Shown here piece by piece: positions 17,705 to 26,880 of a stretch of 64,000 nucleotides of DNA. Numbering within the stretch: the first letter of the stretch is position 1; every line of letters starts with the position of its first letter. The stretch is taken from contig NZ_KI535342.1 of the NCBI RefSeq assembly GCF_000160075.2, positions 104,817 through 168,816 on the forward strand. The letters are read 5' to 3'. The stretch comes from Abiotrophia defectiva ATCC 49176. Its GTDB lineage: Bacteria > Bacillota > Bacilli > Lactobacillales > Aerococcaceae. A program made the position numbers and the translations under genes. The notes beneath the pieces are model-generated. The model did not search any database, was not told the origin of the DNA, and worked only from the letters and a program-made list of their open reading frames with translations.

Positions 17705-19162
17705 ATGCAAAACCAGACTTTAATGCAAGCTTTTGAATGGTATCTGCCGAGTGACCACCAGCACTGGAATCGACTTGCCCAACTTGCTCCAGAATTGGCG
17801 GCTAAGGGCATTCGCAAAATCTGGCTCCCGCCTGCTTTCAAAGGCACCAACAAAGACGACGTCGGCTATGGCGTCTATGACTTGTTTGACTTGGGAGAAT
17901 TCGACCAGAAGGGGACCATCCCTACTAAATACGGAACAAAAGACGACTATCTCAATCTGATTGAGACCTTAAAAGCCAACGGGATTGCTCCCATTGCTGA
18001 CATCGTCCTCAACCATAAGGCCGGCGCTGACCACAAGGAACGCTTTACGGTCATTGAGATGAATCCCAACAATCGTCAAGAAGCAATCTCTGAACCCTTT
18101 GAGATAGAAGGTTGGACTTGCTTCACCTTTGATGGTCGCCAGAAAGCCTACAATGATTTCACCTGGCACTGGTATCACTTTACAGGGACCGACTATGACG
18201 CTGGCCGTAACCGATCCGGTATTTTCCTAATTCAAGGGGATAATAAGGGCTGGGCCGACGATACGCTCGTTGATGACGAGAATGGTAACTATGACTACCT
18301 TATGTATGATGATCTCGATTTTAAGCATCCCGAAGTGGTTCAACATCTCTACGATTGGGCCCATTGGTTTATTGAGACAACTGGTGTTCGTGGCTTCCGC
18401 CTAGATGCCGTTAAACATATCGATTCCTTCTTCATGAAGAACTTTATCCGAGACCTAACCGAACACTACGGCGATGATTTCTATGTCTTCGGTGAATTCT
18501 GGAATGGCGACGAAGAGGCCAATAGCCAATATTTGGAGAAAACCGACTTCCACTATGACTTAGTAGACGTCAAGCTCCACCAGAACTTCTTCGATGCCGG
18601 TCAAGCTGGGGCAGATTACGACTTGAGTAAGATTTTCGACCAAACCCTCATGCAAAACTACCCAGAATCAGCGGTTACCTTCGTGGATAACCACGATACC
18701 CAACGGGGTCAAGCGCTAGAATCGACCGTAGCCGAATGGTTCAAGCCTTTGGCTTATGCCATGATTCTCTTGCGTCAATCCGGTTTACCTTGTGTCTTCT
18801 ACGGCGACTACTTCGGTATTCAAGGGGACTTTGCCCAAGAATCTTTCCAAGAAGTCATCGATAAGTTACTCAACCTACGGCTTTACCATGCCTATGGCCA
18901 AGAAACTGACTATCTCGATGACCCCAACTGTATTGCCTGGACTCGGGCTGGTAATGAAGAAAATGATGGTCGCCCACTGGCAGTCATTCTCTCCAACAAA
19001 GACGAGGCTAGCAAGCGCCTCTTCTTAGGCCCAGAGTGGGCTGGCCGCACTTTCCGTGATGGCTTAGGACATCACGAAGCCAGCGTCACTATCGAGGAAG
19101 ACGGCTGGGCTGATTTCCCAGTTCATGGGGCTTCTGTCTCCGCTTGGATTTTGGCAGATTAA
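17705..19162 (+). CDS. cytoplasmic alpha-amylase (GH13)
   Basis: A 485-residue glycoside hydrolase family 13 enzyme of the bacterial intracellular alpha-amylase type, hydrolysing alpha-1,4-glucans or maltodextrins. There is no signal peptide, so it acts in the cytoplasm. The (beta/alpha)8 signatures are present: IADIVLNHKA, GFRLDAVKHI with the nucleophile Asp, FGEFWNGD with the acid/base Glu and TFVDNHDTQ. Strong AAAGGAGG site. Its place after msmK suggests maltodextrin or glycogen use. Confidence 0.93.
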   Translation: MQNQTLMQAFEWYLPSDHQHWNRLAQLAPELAAKGIRKIWLPPAFKGTNKDDVGYGVYDLFDLGEFDQKGTIPTKYGTKDDYLNLIETLKANGIAPIADIVLNHKAGADHKERFTVIEMNPNNRQEAISEPFEIEGWTCFTFDGRQKAYNDFTWHWYHFTGTDYDAGRNRSGIFLIQGDNKGWADDTLVDDENGNYDYLMYDDLDFKHPEVVQHLYDWAHWFIETTGVRGFRLDAVKHIDSFFMKNFIRDLTEHYGDDFYVFGEFWNGDEEANSQYLEKTDFHYDLVDVKLHQNFFDAGQAGADYDLSKIFDQTLMQNYPESAVTFVDNHDTQRGQALESTVAEWFKPLAYAMILLRQSGLPCVFYGDYFGIQGDFAQESFQEVIDKLLNLRLYHAYGQETDYLDDPNCIAWTRAGNEENDGRPLAVILSNKDEASKRLFLGPEWAGRTFRDGLGHHEASVTIEEDGWADFPVHGASVSAWILAD

Positions 19163-19180
19163 ACAATTGAGCATAGACAA

Positions 19181-19212
19181 ATTAAAGGACGAGGCTGACC
19201 CCGTCCTTTTAA
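19181..19212 (+). terminator. alpha-amylase terminator
   Basis: AAAGGAC/GTCCTTTT stem with a longer loop, T-rich 3' arm. Confidence 0.75.
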
Positions 19213-19227
19213 CTTTCGCTAGATAAA

Positions 19228-19261
19228 TTTCCCAATATATCATATATGATATAATGGGAAA
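19228..19261. repeat. long palindrome, copy B
   Basis: 34-bp inverted repeat with 16 of 17 bases matched. Its inner 28 bp equal the core of the palindrome at 240-279 except for one base. It lacks a T tract on either side, so it is not itself a terminator. Confidence 0.8.
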
Positions 19262-19263
19262 GC

Positions 19264-19297
19264 AAAAGGCTGAGACTTGAGTCTCAGCCTTATTTTC
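19264..19297 (-). terminator. dnaB terminator
   Basis: AAGGCTGAGAC/GTCTCAGCCTT stem followed by TTGCTTT on the minus strand. Confidence 0.8.
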
Positions 19298-20687
19298 ATT
19301 GATAATTTACTTGATTTTCTGGGCGATAAGATAAGTTAGAAAACTTGTTATACTCTTTCTTAAAGAGTAAGTTGACGGTGTCTCGGGCCCCTGACCGGTT
19401 CTTGGCCAGAATCACCTCAATCGTGTTATCTGGCAAGGAATCATCATGGTCTGGTTCGTCACCCGGCTCATCATGGCGGTGATAATCGTGACGATAGAGG
19501 AAGGCCACGATATCCGCATCCTGCTCAATCGACCCGGATTCCCGGATATCACTTAAAATTGGCCGCTTGTTTTGACGCTGTTCCAAGCCCCGTGAGAGCT
19601 GGGACAAGGCAATAACTGGCACATGCAATTCCTTGGCTAATTTTTTGAGTTGGCGTGAAATCTCAGAAACTTCTTGTTGGCGGTTTTCACGGCCGTTCCC
19701 TTCAATTAATTGCAAGTAGTCGATGACAATCAAGCCCAAGTCAGGATTTTCCTGCTTGAGTCGGCGGCATTTGGCCCGAATTTCAGAGACCTTAATCCCC
19801 GCCGAATCATCGATGAAAATCTTGGCATTCTTAAGGGTATCGGTCGCAATAGTGAAGCTAGACCACTCATCTTCGGTTAGTTGACCCGTCTTCATGTTGG
19901 ATGCAAAGATATTTCCCTCCGCACAGACCATCCGATAGACCAAGTCAATCGCCCCCATTTCTAGAGAAAAGATGGCAACTGGCACCTTGGATTTGGTAGC
20001 CACATTCTGGGCAATATTGAGGGCAAAGGCCGTCTTACCTACGGAAGGACGGGCAGCGATAATAATTAACTGATCACCTTGGAAACCTGAAGTCATCTTG
20101 TCCAAATCATGATAGCCCGTAGCTAGCCCCGTAATGTCGCGTTTTTCTTCAGAAAGCTTAACGACACGGTCATAGGCTTCCACCACTAGGTGGCGCATTT
20201 CTTTTGGTTTATTGACCTGGCTACCTTCCCCGATTGAAAGAATCAACTTTTCACTACGGTCTACAATATTTTCAACACTATCGGACTCATCATAGGCTTC
20301 CGAACTAATAGTGGTGGTAACCGCAATCAGACGACGCAGGGTCGATTTTTGTTTGACGATATTGGCGTAGTATTCAACGTGTTCTGCCGTTGGCGTCGCT
20401 TCAATCAATTCCGCCAGATAACTAGCGCCTCCCGCATTTTCTAAGGCATCATAGGCTTCTAGTTGGTTGACCACCATGACGAAGTCCAAGGCCCCGTTGC
20501 GGTCGAAGACCACATCAATGGCATTAAAAATCAGTTGGTGGGATCGCTTGTAGAAGTCATCTTCACTAATGATGGCTTGGACGGTCCCGATTTTACGTGG
20601 ATCTAGGAATAAAGCACCTAGCACTGCACGTTCAGCTTCAATATTATGAGGCATTATTCGTTGCTCATTAAGATTTAATTCTGTCAC
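19296..20687 (-). CDS. dnaB: replicative DNA helicase
   Basis: Ring helicase that unwinds the replication fork (called DnaC in B. subtilis). The 463-residue protein starts with GTG at 20687 after GAAGGGAA. The N-terminal DnaG-interacting domain (PHNIEAERAVLGALFLD) and RecA-like C-terminal domain with Walker A AARPSVGKTAFALNIAQN, IVIDYLQLI and SQLSR are present. In relatives it usually follows rplI; here rplI is 34 kb away on the other side of oriC. Confidence 0.97.
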   Translation of the reverse strand: MTELNLNEQRIMPHNIEAERAVLGALFLDPRKIGTVQAIISEDDFYKRSHQLIFNAIDVVFDRNGALDFVMVVNQLEAYDALENAGGASYLAELIEATPTAEHVEYYANIVKQKSTLRRLIAVTTTISSEAYDESDSVENIVDRSEKLILSIGEGSQVNKPKEMRHLVVEAYDRVVKLSEEKRDITGLATGYHDLDKMTSGFQGDQLIIIAARPSVGKTAFALNIAQNVATKSKVPVAIFSLEMGAIDLVYRMVCAEGNIFASNMKTGQLTEDEWSSFTIATDTLKNAKIFIDDSAGIKVSEIRAKCRRLKQENPDLGLIVIDYLQLIEGNGRENRQQEVSEISRQLKKLAKELHVPVIALSQLSRGLEQRQNKRPILSDIRESGSIEQDADIVAFLYRHDYHRHDEPGDEPDHDDSLPDNTIEVILAKNRSGARDTVNLLFKKEYNKFSNLSYRPENQVNYQ

Positions 20688-20759
20688 TAGGTTCCCTTCT
20701 TTCTACTCATATGTAGTTTACTAAATGTCTTAGCCCTTTTCAAGTAGGGCGATATACCC

Positions 20760-20788
20760 TTGCAAAATCCCCTTAAATTCTATATAAT
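20760..20788 (+). promoter_or_regulatory. mnmE promoter
   Basis: TTGCAA and TATAAT are separated by exactly 17 bp. Confidence 0.85.
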
Positions 20789-20812
20789 ACAGATGAATTA
20801 ATAGTAGCAGTC

Positions 20813-20870
20813 AAAGTGCTTACTACCCCAACTGGCCATATCCAAGGGGGTAGTCTAGGCACTTTTTTTG
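20813..20870 (+). terminator. leader terminator upstream of mnmE
   Basis: AAGTGCTTACTACCCC pairs with GGGGGTAGTCTAGGCACTT around a 17-base loop and is followed by TTTTTTTG. It lies between the promoter and the mnmE start, so it is either an attenuator or the end of a small RNA of roughly 75 bases. Confidence 0.8.
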
Positions 20871-20892
20871 TGACAAGAGAAAGGAGCCCGTC

Positions 20893-22275
20893 ATGTACAC
20901 CCAAGATACCATTGTTGCCATCTCAACTGCCCTAGGTGAGGGCGCTATCGGTCTAGTCCGCCTGTCCGGGCCAGAAGCTATCGCCATCGCCAACCGGCTC
21001 TTTCCTGAAAAGGACCTTAGCCAAGTGGCTAGTCACACCATCCACTATGGTCATATCCAAGATCCCCAGTCAGGACAAGTCTTAGATGAAGTCATGACTA
21101 GTGTCATGAAAGCCCCACGCTCTTATACAACTGAAGACGTTGTCGAAATCAACGGTCACGGCGGGATTGTCGCCATCCAATCGATCCTCAACGCTTGCTT
21201 GTCCCAAGGGGCTCGTTTGGCAGAACCGGGTGAATTTACTCAACGTGCCTTTCTTAATGGCCGGATTGACCTATCTCAGGCTGAAGCCATCATGGATTTA
21301 ATCAGCGCCAAGACTAATCGTGCTAAGGATGCGGCCATGAGCCAACTTCAAGGTAGCCTTAAACACAAAATTCGCCAGTTGCGCGACACCATGCTTAATA
21401 CCTTGGCTCAAGTCGAAGTCACCATCGATTATCCAGAATACGATGATGTCGAGGAACTTTCTCTCCAGCAACTGGCCTCTACAGCAGAGCTAGTTCAAAG
21501 TGAAGTTCGCGCGATTTTACGTCAGGCCACCCAAGGCAAGCTTTTCCGTGAAGGAATTAAAACGGCCATTATTGGGCGTCCTAATGTTGGTAAATCCAGC
21601 CTTCTCAATTACTTAATTGGCGAAGACAAGGCCATTGTCACCGATATTGCTGGTACCACTCGTGACACCATTGAAGAATATATTTCTATTAAAGGTGTCC
21701 CCCTCCATATTATCGATACCGCCGGCATTCGCCATACAGATGAAGTAGTCGAGCAAATCGGGGTGGAAAAGAGCCGCGCCATGATTGAATCGGCGGACCT
21801 GATTCTCCTTATTTTGAATCAGGCCCAAGCCCTGGACCCTATGGATTTGGAACTTTTAGAACTGACCCAAAACAAGGCCCGCATTATCCTCTTAAATAAG
21901 CAGGACCTACCTAACCAATGGAGCATTGAAGACTTGGCAGGCCATCTGCAAGATGATTCGGACATTATTAAAACCTCTGTCCTAACTGAGGACGGCTTAA
22001 CTGCTCTTGAAGATGCTATTTCGGCACGCTTTTTATCCGGTAATCTCCAATCTACCGACCTCAACTATCTCTTGAATAGTCGCCATACCCATCTGCTCAA
22101 TCAAGCTCTAGCCAGTCTAGATGAAGTCATCCAGTCTTGTGCCATGAGCCTACCGGTGGATCTCATTCAGATTGACTATACCCGCGCCTGGGATGCCCTC
22201 GGCGAAATCACAGGTGACAGTGTTCAAGATGAGCTCTTAACCAAGCTCTTCAGCCAATTCTGCTTGGGTAAATAA
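20893..22275 (+). CDS. mnmE: tRNA modification GTPase MnmE
   Basis: With MnmG it forms the complex that installs (carboxymethyl)aminomethyl at wobble uridine 34 of certain tRNAs. The 460-residue protein has the N-terminal formyl-THF-binding domain (1-120), helical domain, inserted G domain with GRPNVGKSSLLN (about 225) and the C-terminal CLGK motif carrying the essential Cys. A GAAAGGAG site precedes the ATG. First gene of mnmE-mutT-mnmG, unusually interrupted by a Nudix gene. Confidence 0.97.
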   Translation: MYTQDTIVAISTALGEGAIGLVRLSGPEAIAIANRLFPEKDLSQVASHTIHYGHIQDPQSGQVLDEVMTSVMKAPRSYTTEDVVEINGHGGIVAIQSILNACLSQGARLAEPGEFTQRAFLNGRIDLSQAEAIMDLISAKTNRAKDAAMSQLQGSLKHKIRQLRDTMLNTLAQVEVTIDYPEYDDVEELSLQQLASTAELVQSEVRAILRQATQGKLFREGIKTAIIGRPNVGKSSLLNYLIGEDKAIVTDIAGTTRDTIEEYISIKGVPLHIIDTAGIRHTDEVVEQIGVEKSRAMIESADLILLILNQAQALDPMDLELLELTQNKARIILLNKQDLPNQWSIEDLAGHLQDDSDIIKTSVLTEDGLTALEDAISARFLSGNLQSTDLNYLLNSRHTHLLNQALASLDEVIQSCAMSLPVDLIQIDYTRAWDALGEITGDSVQDELLTKLFSQFCLGK

Positions 22276-22287
22276 GGAGGATACATC

Positions 22288-22764
22288 TTGCCAAAACTCG
22301 CCACCATCTGTTATATCGACAATGGCCATTCTCTGCTATTGCTCCACCGCAACAAAAAGCCCAATGATGTTCATGAAGGCAAATGGATTGGTGTCGGCGG
22401 TAAATTAGAAGCCGGCGAAAGCCCAGAGGAATGTGTCATTCGCGAAGCCAAAGAAGAAACTGGCTTGACCCTCCATCAGCCACAATTAGTGGGCATTATC
22501 GTCTTCCCTGAATTTACGCCTGGCCATGACTGGTACACTTACGTCTTTCGCGCCCGTCATTTTGAGGGCCAAGTCATTGACTGTAATGAAGGCACCCTAG
22601 AGTGGGTACCCTACGACCAAGTCCTTAGCCGACCTAGTTGGGAAGGGGATCATATTTTCTTAACTTGGATTTTAGAGCAGAAACCCTTCTTTTCAGCCAA
22701 ATTCAGCTATTCCCAAGATAATCGCCTACTTAATCACGATGTTATTTTTTACACTCATCCATAA
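22288..22764 (+). CDS. Nudix hydrolase, 8-oxo-dGTP diphosphatase-like
   Basis: A 158-residue MutT/Nudix protein. The Nudix box is complete: [24 protein letters not shown] fits GX5EX7REUXEEXGU. The TTG start at 22288 follows AAGGAGG. Members of this type (MutX/MutT in streptococci) sanitise oxidised nucleotides, but substrate cannot be read from sequence. It is set 12 bp after mnmE and 20 bp before mnmG, within one operon. Confidence 0.85.
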   Translation: MPKLATICYIDNGHSLLLLHRNKKPNDVHEGKWIGVGGKLEAGESPEECVIREAKEETGLTLHQPQLVGIIVFPEFTPGHDWYTYVFRARHFEGQVIDCNEGTLEWVPYDQVLSRPSWEGDHIFLTWILEQKPFFSAKFSYSQDNRLLNHDVIFYTHP

Positions 22765-22784
22765 ACCACAAAGGAGTCAAAACC

Positions 22785-24701
22785 ATGCAAGAATTCTCTG
22801 CTGGCCACTATGAAGTCATTGTTGTCGGCGCTGGCCATGCCGGTTCAGAAGCCGCACTTTCTGCAGCTCGTATGGGCTGTCGCACCTTACTCTTAACTAT
22901 TAGCTTAGAGATGGTAGCCTTTATGCCCTGCAACCCTTCTGTAGGGGGACCTGCCAAGGGTGTCGTCGTTCGCGAAATCGATGCCCTCGGTGGCGAAATG
23001 GGCCGCAATATTGATAAGACCTACATTCAAATGCGCATGCTCAACACTGGGAAGGGCCCTGCTGTCCAAGCCTTACGTGCCCAAGCAGATAAACATGCCT
23101 ATGCGACTGCTATGAAACAGACCATTGAAGCCTGCCCTAACCTTGACCTTAAACAAGGTCTAGTTGACCGCCTAGTAGTGGAAGAAGGGCAAGTCCGTGG
23201 CGTTGTCACTTCAACTGGCGCCCGCTATAGTGCGGATGCCGTTGTCCTAACTGCCGGTACCTCTTCACGTGGCCAAATTATCATTGGTGAACTCAAGTAT
23301 TCATCTGGTCCCAACAATACTTTGCCATCCCAGAAACTCTCTGAACATCTTCTAGAACTGGGCTTTGAGTTAGCTCGTTTCAAAACTGGGACGCCAATGC
23401 GTATCCATAAATCTAGCATTAACTATGAAGCCATGGAAATTCAACCCGGTGATAGCCAACCCAACCATTTTTCCTTCCTAACACCAGATGCTGACTACCG
23501 ACCTGACTTCGTCCCTTGTTGGCTGACCCATACCAGCCAAGATACCCATGAAGTTATTAAGGCTAACCTTCATCGCGCGCCTATGTTTACCGGCATCGTG
23601 GAAGGGGTAGGGGCACGTTATTGTCCTTCTATCGAAGACAAGATTGTACGTTTCAGCGATAAGCCACGCCATCAAATTTTCGTTGAGCCGGAAGGTCTGA
23701 CAACCGATGAGATGTATATTCAAGGTCTATCCACCTCTATGCCTGAAGATGTGCAACTTGAGATGCTCCATTCTGTAGCGGGTCTGGAAAATGCTAAACT
23801 CATGCGACCAGGATACGCGATTGAATACGACGTGGTCATCCCTCATCAATTACGTGCTAGCTTAGAAACCAAATTAGTCCGCGGCCTCTATACAGCTGGC
23901 CAAATGAACGGAACCAGCGGCTACGAAGAAGCGGCCGGCCAAGGCCTCATTGCTGGGATTAACGCAGCTCGTCAAGTCCAAGGAAAAGACCCACTCATTA
24001 TCAAACGCAGTGACGGCTATATCGGCGTCATGATTGATGACTTAGTTACCAAAGGGACCACAGAACCTTATCGTCTCTTAACTTCTCGGGCAGAGTATCG
24101 TCTCTTGCTACGCCACGATAATGCGGATTTGCGTCTGACTGAAATTGGCCACCAAATTGGCTTGGTCGATGACCAACGCTATGAAACTTATCTAGCTAAG
24201 AAAGCCCTGGTCGACGCTGAAATCAAACGCTTGAAGAAAATCACTCTGACGCCTAAGACACCAGGCCTTGAGGAACTCTTTGAACGTGTCGGCTCTTCAT
24301 CTCTCCTAGATGGTATCAGCGCCTTCAATCTGCTCAAGCGCCCAGAGATTCGCTACTTAGATTTAGTGACGCTTATTCCGCGACCAGAAGGTCCATTGGA
24401 ACGCCAAGAAGCTGAACAAGTTGAAATTCAAATCAAATATGAAGGTTATATCCAAAAGGCCATCGAAAAAGTCGAAAAAGTCAAAGCCATGGAAGAAAAA
24501 CGTATCCCTGAAGATATTGACTACGACGCTATCTTGAATTTGGCCAACGAAGCGCGTGACCGACTCAAATTAATTCAGCCGACTACCTTAGCACAAGCTA
24601 GCCGGGTCAGCGGCGTTAATCCTGCTGACATTGCCATCTTGTCAGTCTACATCCAACAAGGCAAAATTGCTCGCCTACAAGATCGTCAAGGCCAAGACTA
24701 A
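22785..24701 (+). CDS. mnmG: tRNA uridine-5-carboxymethylaminomethyl modification enzyme MnmG
   Basis: FAD-dependent partner of MnmE in wobble uridine modification. The 638-residue protein has the Rossmann FAD motif [21 protein letters not shown] near the N terminus, the [12 protein letters not shown] segment, a second nucleotide-binding region, and the C-terminal helical MnmE-binding domain with [17 protein letters not shown] precedes the ATG. The gene ends at a strong terminator. Confidence 0.97.
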   Translation: MQEFSAGHYEVIVVGAGHAGSEAALSAARMGCRTLLLTISLEMVAFMPCNPSVGGPAKGVVVREIDALGGEMGRNIDKTYIQMRMLNTGKGPAVQALRAQADKHAYATAMKQTIEACPNLDLKQGLVDRLVVEEGQVRGVVTSTGARYSADAVVLTAGTSSRGQIIIGELKYSSGPNNTLPSQKLSEHLLELGFELARFKTGTPMRIHKSSINYEAMEIQPGDSQPNHFSFLTPDADYRPDFVPCWLTHTSQDTHEVIKANLHRAPMFTGIVEGVGARYCPSIEDKIVRFSDKPRHQIFVEPEGLTTDEMYIQGLSTSMPEDVQLEMLHSVAGLENAKLMRPGYAIEYDVVIPHQLRASLETKLVRGLYTAGQMNGTSGYEEAAGQGLIAGINAARQVQGKDPLIIKRSDGYIGVMIDDLVTKGTTEPYRLLTSRAEYRLLLRHDNADLRLTEIGHQIGLVDDQRYETYLAKKALVDAEIKRLKKITLTPKTPGLEELFERVGSSSLLDGISAFNLLKRPEIRYLDLVTLIPRPEGPLERQEAEQVEIQIKYEGYIQKAIEKVEKVKAMEEKRIPEDIDYDAILNLANEARDRLKLIQPTTLAQASRVSGVNPADIAILSVYIQQGKIARLQDRQGQD

Positions 24702-24704
24702 AAG

Positions 24705-24732
24705 AAAAGCCCCTTAAAGGGGCTTTTTTCTT
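24705..24732 (+). terminator. mnmG terminator
   Basis: AAAGCCCC/GGGGCTTT stem followed by TTTTC. Confidence 0.92.
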
Positions 24733-24747
24733 CTATATAATATAGTA

Positions 24748-24778
24748 AAAAGACAGGGTATAAACCCTGTCTTTTTCA
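24748..24778 (-). terminator. treR terminator
   Basis: AAAAAGACAGGG/CCCTGTCTTTTT stem, T-rich on both strands, just after treR. Confidence 0.88.
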
Positions 24779-25498
24779 TTATTTAATAGAGTGTCTACGA
24801 CGTGCGAATTCTTGGAAGTGAAACTTCTCCAGTCGCGTATGAGAAATACTGTATTGGAAGAAGGTCGTGTCTTCTAAGTAAACAAAGCTGTCTGTCTTAA
24901 TAACATAGTCCATAGGTGTTAACTTCATGAGTTCCAAGCCTAGCTCCGAAACAATCTCGGCTCGCATATCCTTAGTAGCATAGCTAATATCTAAGTCTAA
25001 TTGACCTTCTAGGTACTCATAAACTGAATTTTTAGCCACACGACTCGGGATAGATGGTACCACACTGCAACGGAACCAATCTTCATCAATAATCATGACT
25101 TCGCCAGCGATAATCCGTGTGCGCAATAAGTAAATAAAGCGTTCATTCTCAGTCACACCTTCTTTGCCAATGAGAAAGTCTGGTGCCTTCACGACTTCAT
25201 TACGGATTACCCGTGTTTCAGCTTTCATATTTTGATCAGCCTGTAATTCTTTGAAGCTGACCAAACCCGAGAATGGAAAGACAAAACGGTTAAAGTCTAA
25301 AACGGTAGAACCGCGACCTTGCTTCTTATGAATGAAACCATTCTCCAACAAGAGTTTTTGTGCCTTACGGATGGTTTCGCGGGATACATCATAGATTTCA
25401 GCTAGTTCATGTTCAGTTGGAATTAATTCGCCAATTGGGTAAGTCCCATTTTCAATTTTATGCTTAATGTCTAGATAGACTCTCTCAAATTTATTCAT
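24779..25498 (-). CDS. treR: trehalose operon repressor TreR (GntR family)
   Basis: A 239-residue GntR/HutC-type repressor: an N-terminal winged helix (about 1-70, GELIPTEHELAEIYDVSRETIRKA) and a C-terminal UTRA effector domain that in TreR senses trehalose-6-phosphate. It has its own promoter and lies downstream of the trehalose genes on the same strand. A TTGTCTGTACAA operator near the treP promoter fits TreR. Assignment rests on family and context. Confidence 0.9.
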   Translation of the reverse strand: MNKFERVYLDIKHKIENGTYPIGELIPTEHELAEIYDVSRETIRKAQKLLLENGFIHKKQGRGSTVLDFNRFVFPFSGLVSFKELQADQNMKAETRVIRNEVVKAPDFLIGKEGVTENERFIYLLRTRIIAGEVMIIDEDWFRCSVVPSIPSRVAKNSVYEYLEGQLDLDISYATKDMRAEIVSELGLELMKLTPMDYVIKTDSFVYLEDTTFFQYSISHTRLEKFHFQEFARRRHSIK

Positions 25499-25517
25499 TT
25501 TTACACCTCGATACGTA

Positions 25518-25553
25518 TTCTAGCATAATCTGTGACTTTGTGAAAGAGTTTAT
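25518..25553 (-). promoter_or_regulatory. treR promoter
   Basis: TTTCAC and TAGAAT (with a TGC extension) are 17 bp apart on the minus strand. No TreR box is visible here. Confidence 0.55.
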
Positions 25554-25573
25554 TCAGATTTTTTCGATTTTTT

Positions 25574-26731
25574 TTACTGATTAGACCCTAACCAGCTTGG
25601 ATTTACTTCCCAAATGCCATTAGCCGGAATCGGTAAGGTATCTGGTGATAGAATTAAGCCTCCAACTGTCAGTTTCACTTGGCTAACACCATAGTAATCA
25701 GCAATTGTTTGAACGATGGCTGGCAAGACAGCGGTCTCGCGAGCAGTGTGTTGATTCATAGCTGCTACCACACCTGGTGTAAAATCTACAGTGGCAATTT
25801 GAGAATCAATTTTTATATCTTTGACTTCAACAGATGCATTAATCCATCCTTCTTTACGGAACAATTCTGTAAAAGTTTTACCAGGATTCTGATTAGTCTG
25901 CCAAGTTAATTTGCCAGTTCCCTTGGTTAAAATAGGATTCATTTGATTGCTTGGCTTCGCTATATTGATGGACTGAGTAATGCTAACTTGATGTTGGTTT
26001 GACTTAAGCGTGAGTGCAATATTCTCACCACCGCTATTAATGGCTTTCTGGCTAGACATAACTAGGCCCTGGTCCTTGGCATAGTAAGTATGGACCTCTT
26101 GATCTGAGCGGAAAGTTGTCACTTCAATAACATCCTCATAAGTCGCATCTCCAATTTTTGCAGACTGATAGAGATTTGTTATAGTAGACCGGCTCCCTTG
26201 ACTATCCTGCCACATGGTTCCCACTTGGATAGGCGCCATGAGATAAGGAATACGATGTGTGTGGCTCACTTGATCTAGGTGGCTAGTGGTATCTAAACTG
26301 TCAAGCGCCTGCCAAGAAATTTGCCAGCCTTCCTTGGTTAGTTGATAGATCGAGACATTAGCTCGTCCATTCGGTAGAAGGGTTCGGATCTGCCATAATT
26401 GACGGTTATTATCAGTATAATCTGTGTAAACCAACTGGGTCCCTTCGCTCGTCTCAAATTCTTTCAGTTGATTAATACCATTAGGGGCATAGTGACTGAT
26501 ATCATATTGTGTCCCATCTGGCGCCTTCTGCCATGCTGACGTATCTATTTCACCTGAAATTTCTGCCATGCTAGTACTTGTATCGGCTGAGGAATTATTG
26601 GCAGTCCCTTGCCGATCAGCAGCCTTCTTGTCTATCGATGCCTGCACATCTGGACTAATATGAATCATAGGTTCTTGCTTGCAAGCACTTAATAGCAATA
26701 CAAAACCAACAAGAAGAATCCCTCTTTTCAT
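25574..26731 (-). CDS. lipoprotein with C-terminal GerMN-like domain
   Basis: A 385-residue secreted lipoprotein. From the ATG at 26731 (MKRGILLVGFVLLLSACKQ) it has a signal peptide with lipobox LSAC, so it would be anchored to the outer face of the membrane. A low-complexity Ser/Thr linker (about 35-60) is followed by a beta-rich middle part. The C-terminal 110 residues (IATVDFTPGVVAAMNQ...VSQVKLTVGGL) resemble the GerMN domain found in GerM and LpqB proteins. Its placement between treC and treR, beyond the treC terminator, does not prove a trehalose role. Function unknown. Confidence 0.7.
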   Translation of the reverse strand: MKRGILLVGFVLLLSACKQEPMIHISPDVQASIDKKAADRQGTANNSSADTSTSMAEISGEIDTSAWQKAPDGTQYDISHYAPNGINQLKEFETSEGTQLVYTDYTDNNRQLWQIRTLLPNGRANVSIYQLTKEGWQISWQALDSLDTTSHLDQVSHTHRIPYLMAPIQVGTMWQDSQGSRSTITNLYQSAKIGDATYEDVIEVTTFRSDQEVHTYYAKDQGLVMSSQKAINSGGENIALTLKSNQHQVSITQSINIAKPSNQMNPILTKGTGKLTWQTNQNPGKTFTELFRKEGWINASVEVKDIKIDSQIATVDFTPGVVAAMNQHTARETAVLPAIVQTIADYYGVSQVKLTVGGLILSPDTLPIPANGIWEVNPSWLGSNQ

Positions 26732-26841
26732 GTCGCTGCCCCTTTCTTTCCTGTTATTATCTAGCATATTCGTCTTATTTTACCACGCTAGAAAGGATTT
26801 TACCATTCTTCAATTCTATCGAGTGCTAGTTGACATATAAA

Positions 26842-26872
26842 AAGGACAAATCCCTAGGAATTTGTCCTTTAA
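26842..26872 (-). terminator. treP-treC terminator
   Basis: AAAGGACAAATTCC/GGATTTGTCCTTT stem followed by TTATAT on the minus strand. Confidence 0.88.
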
Positions 26873-26880
26873 TACTTCAT

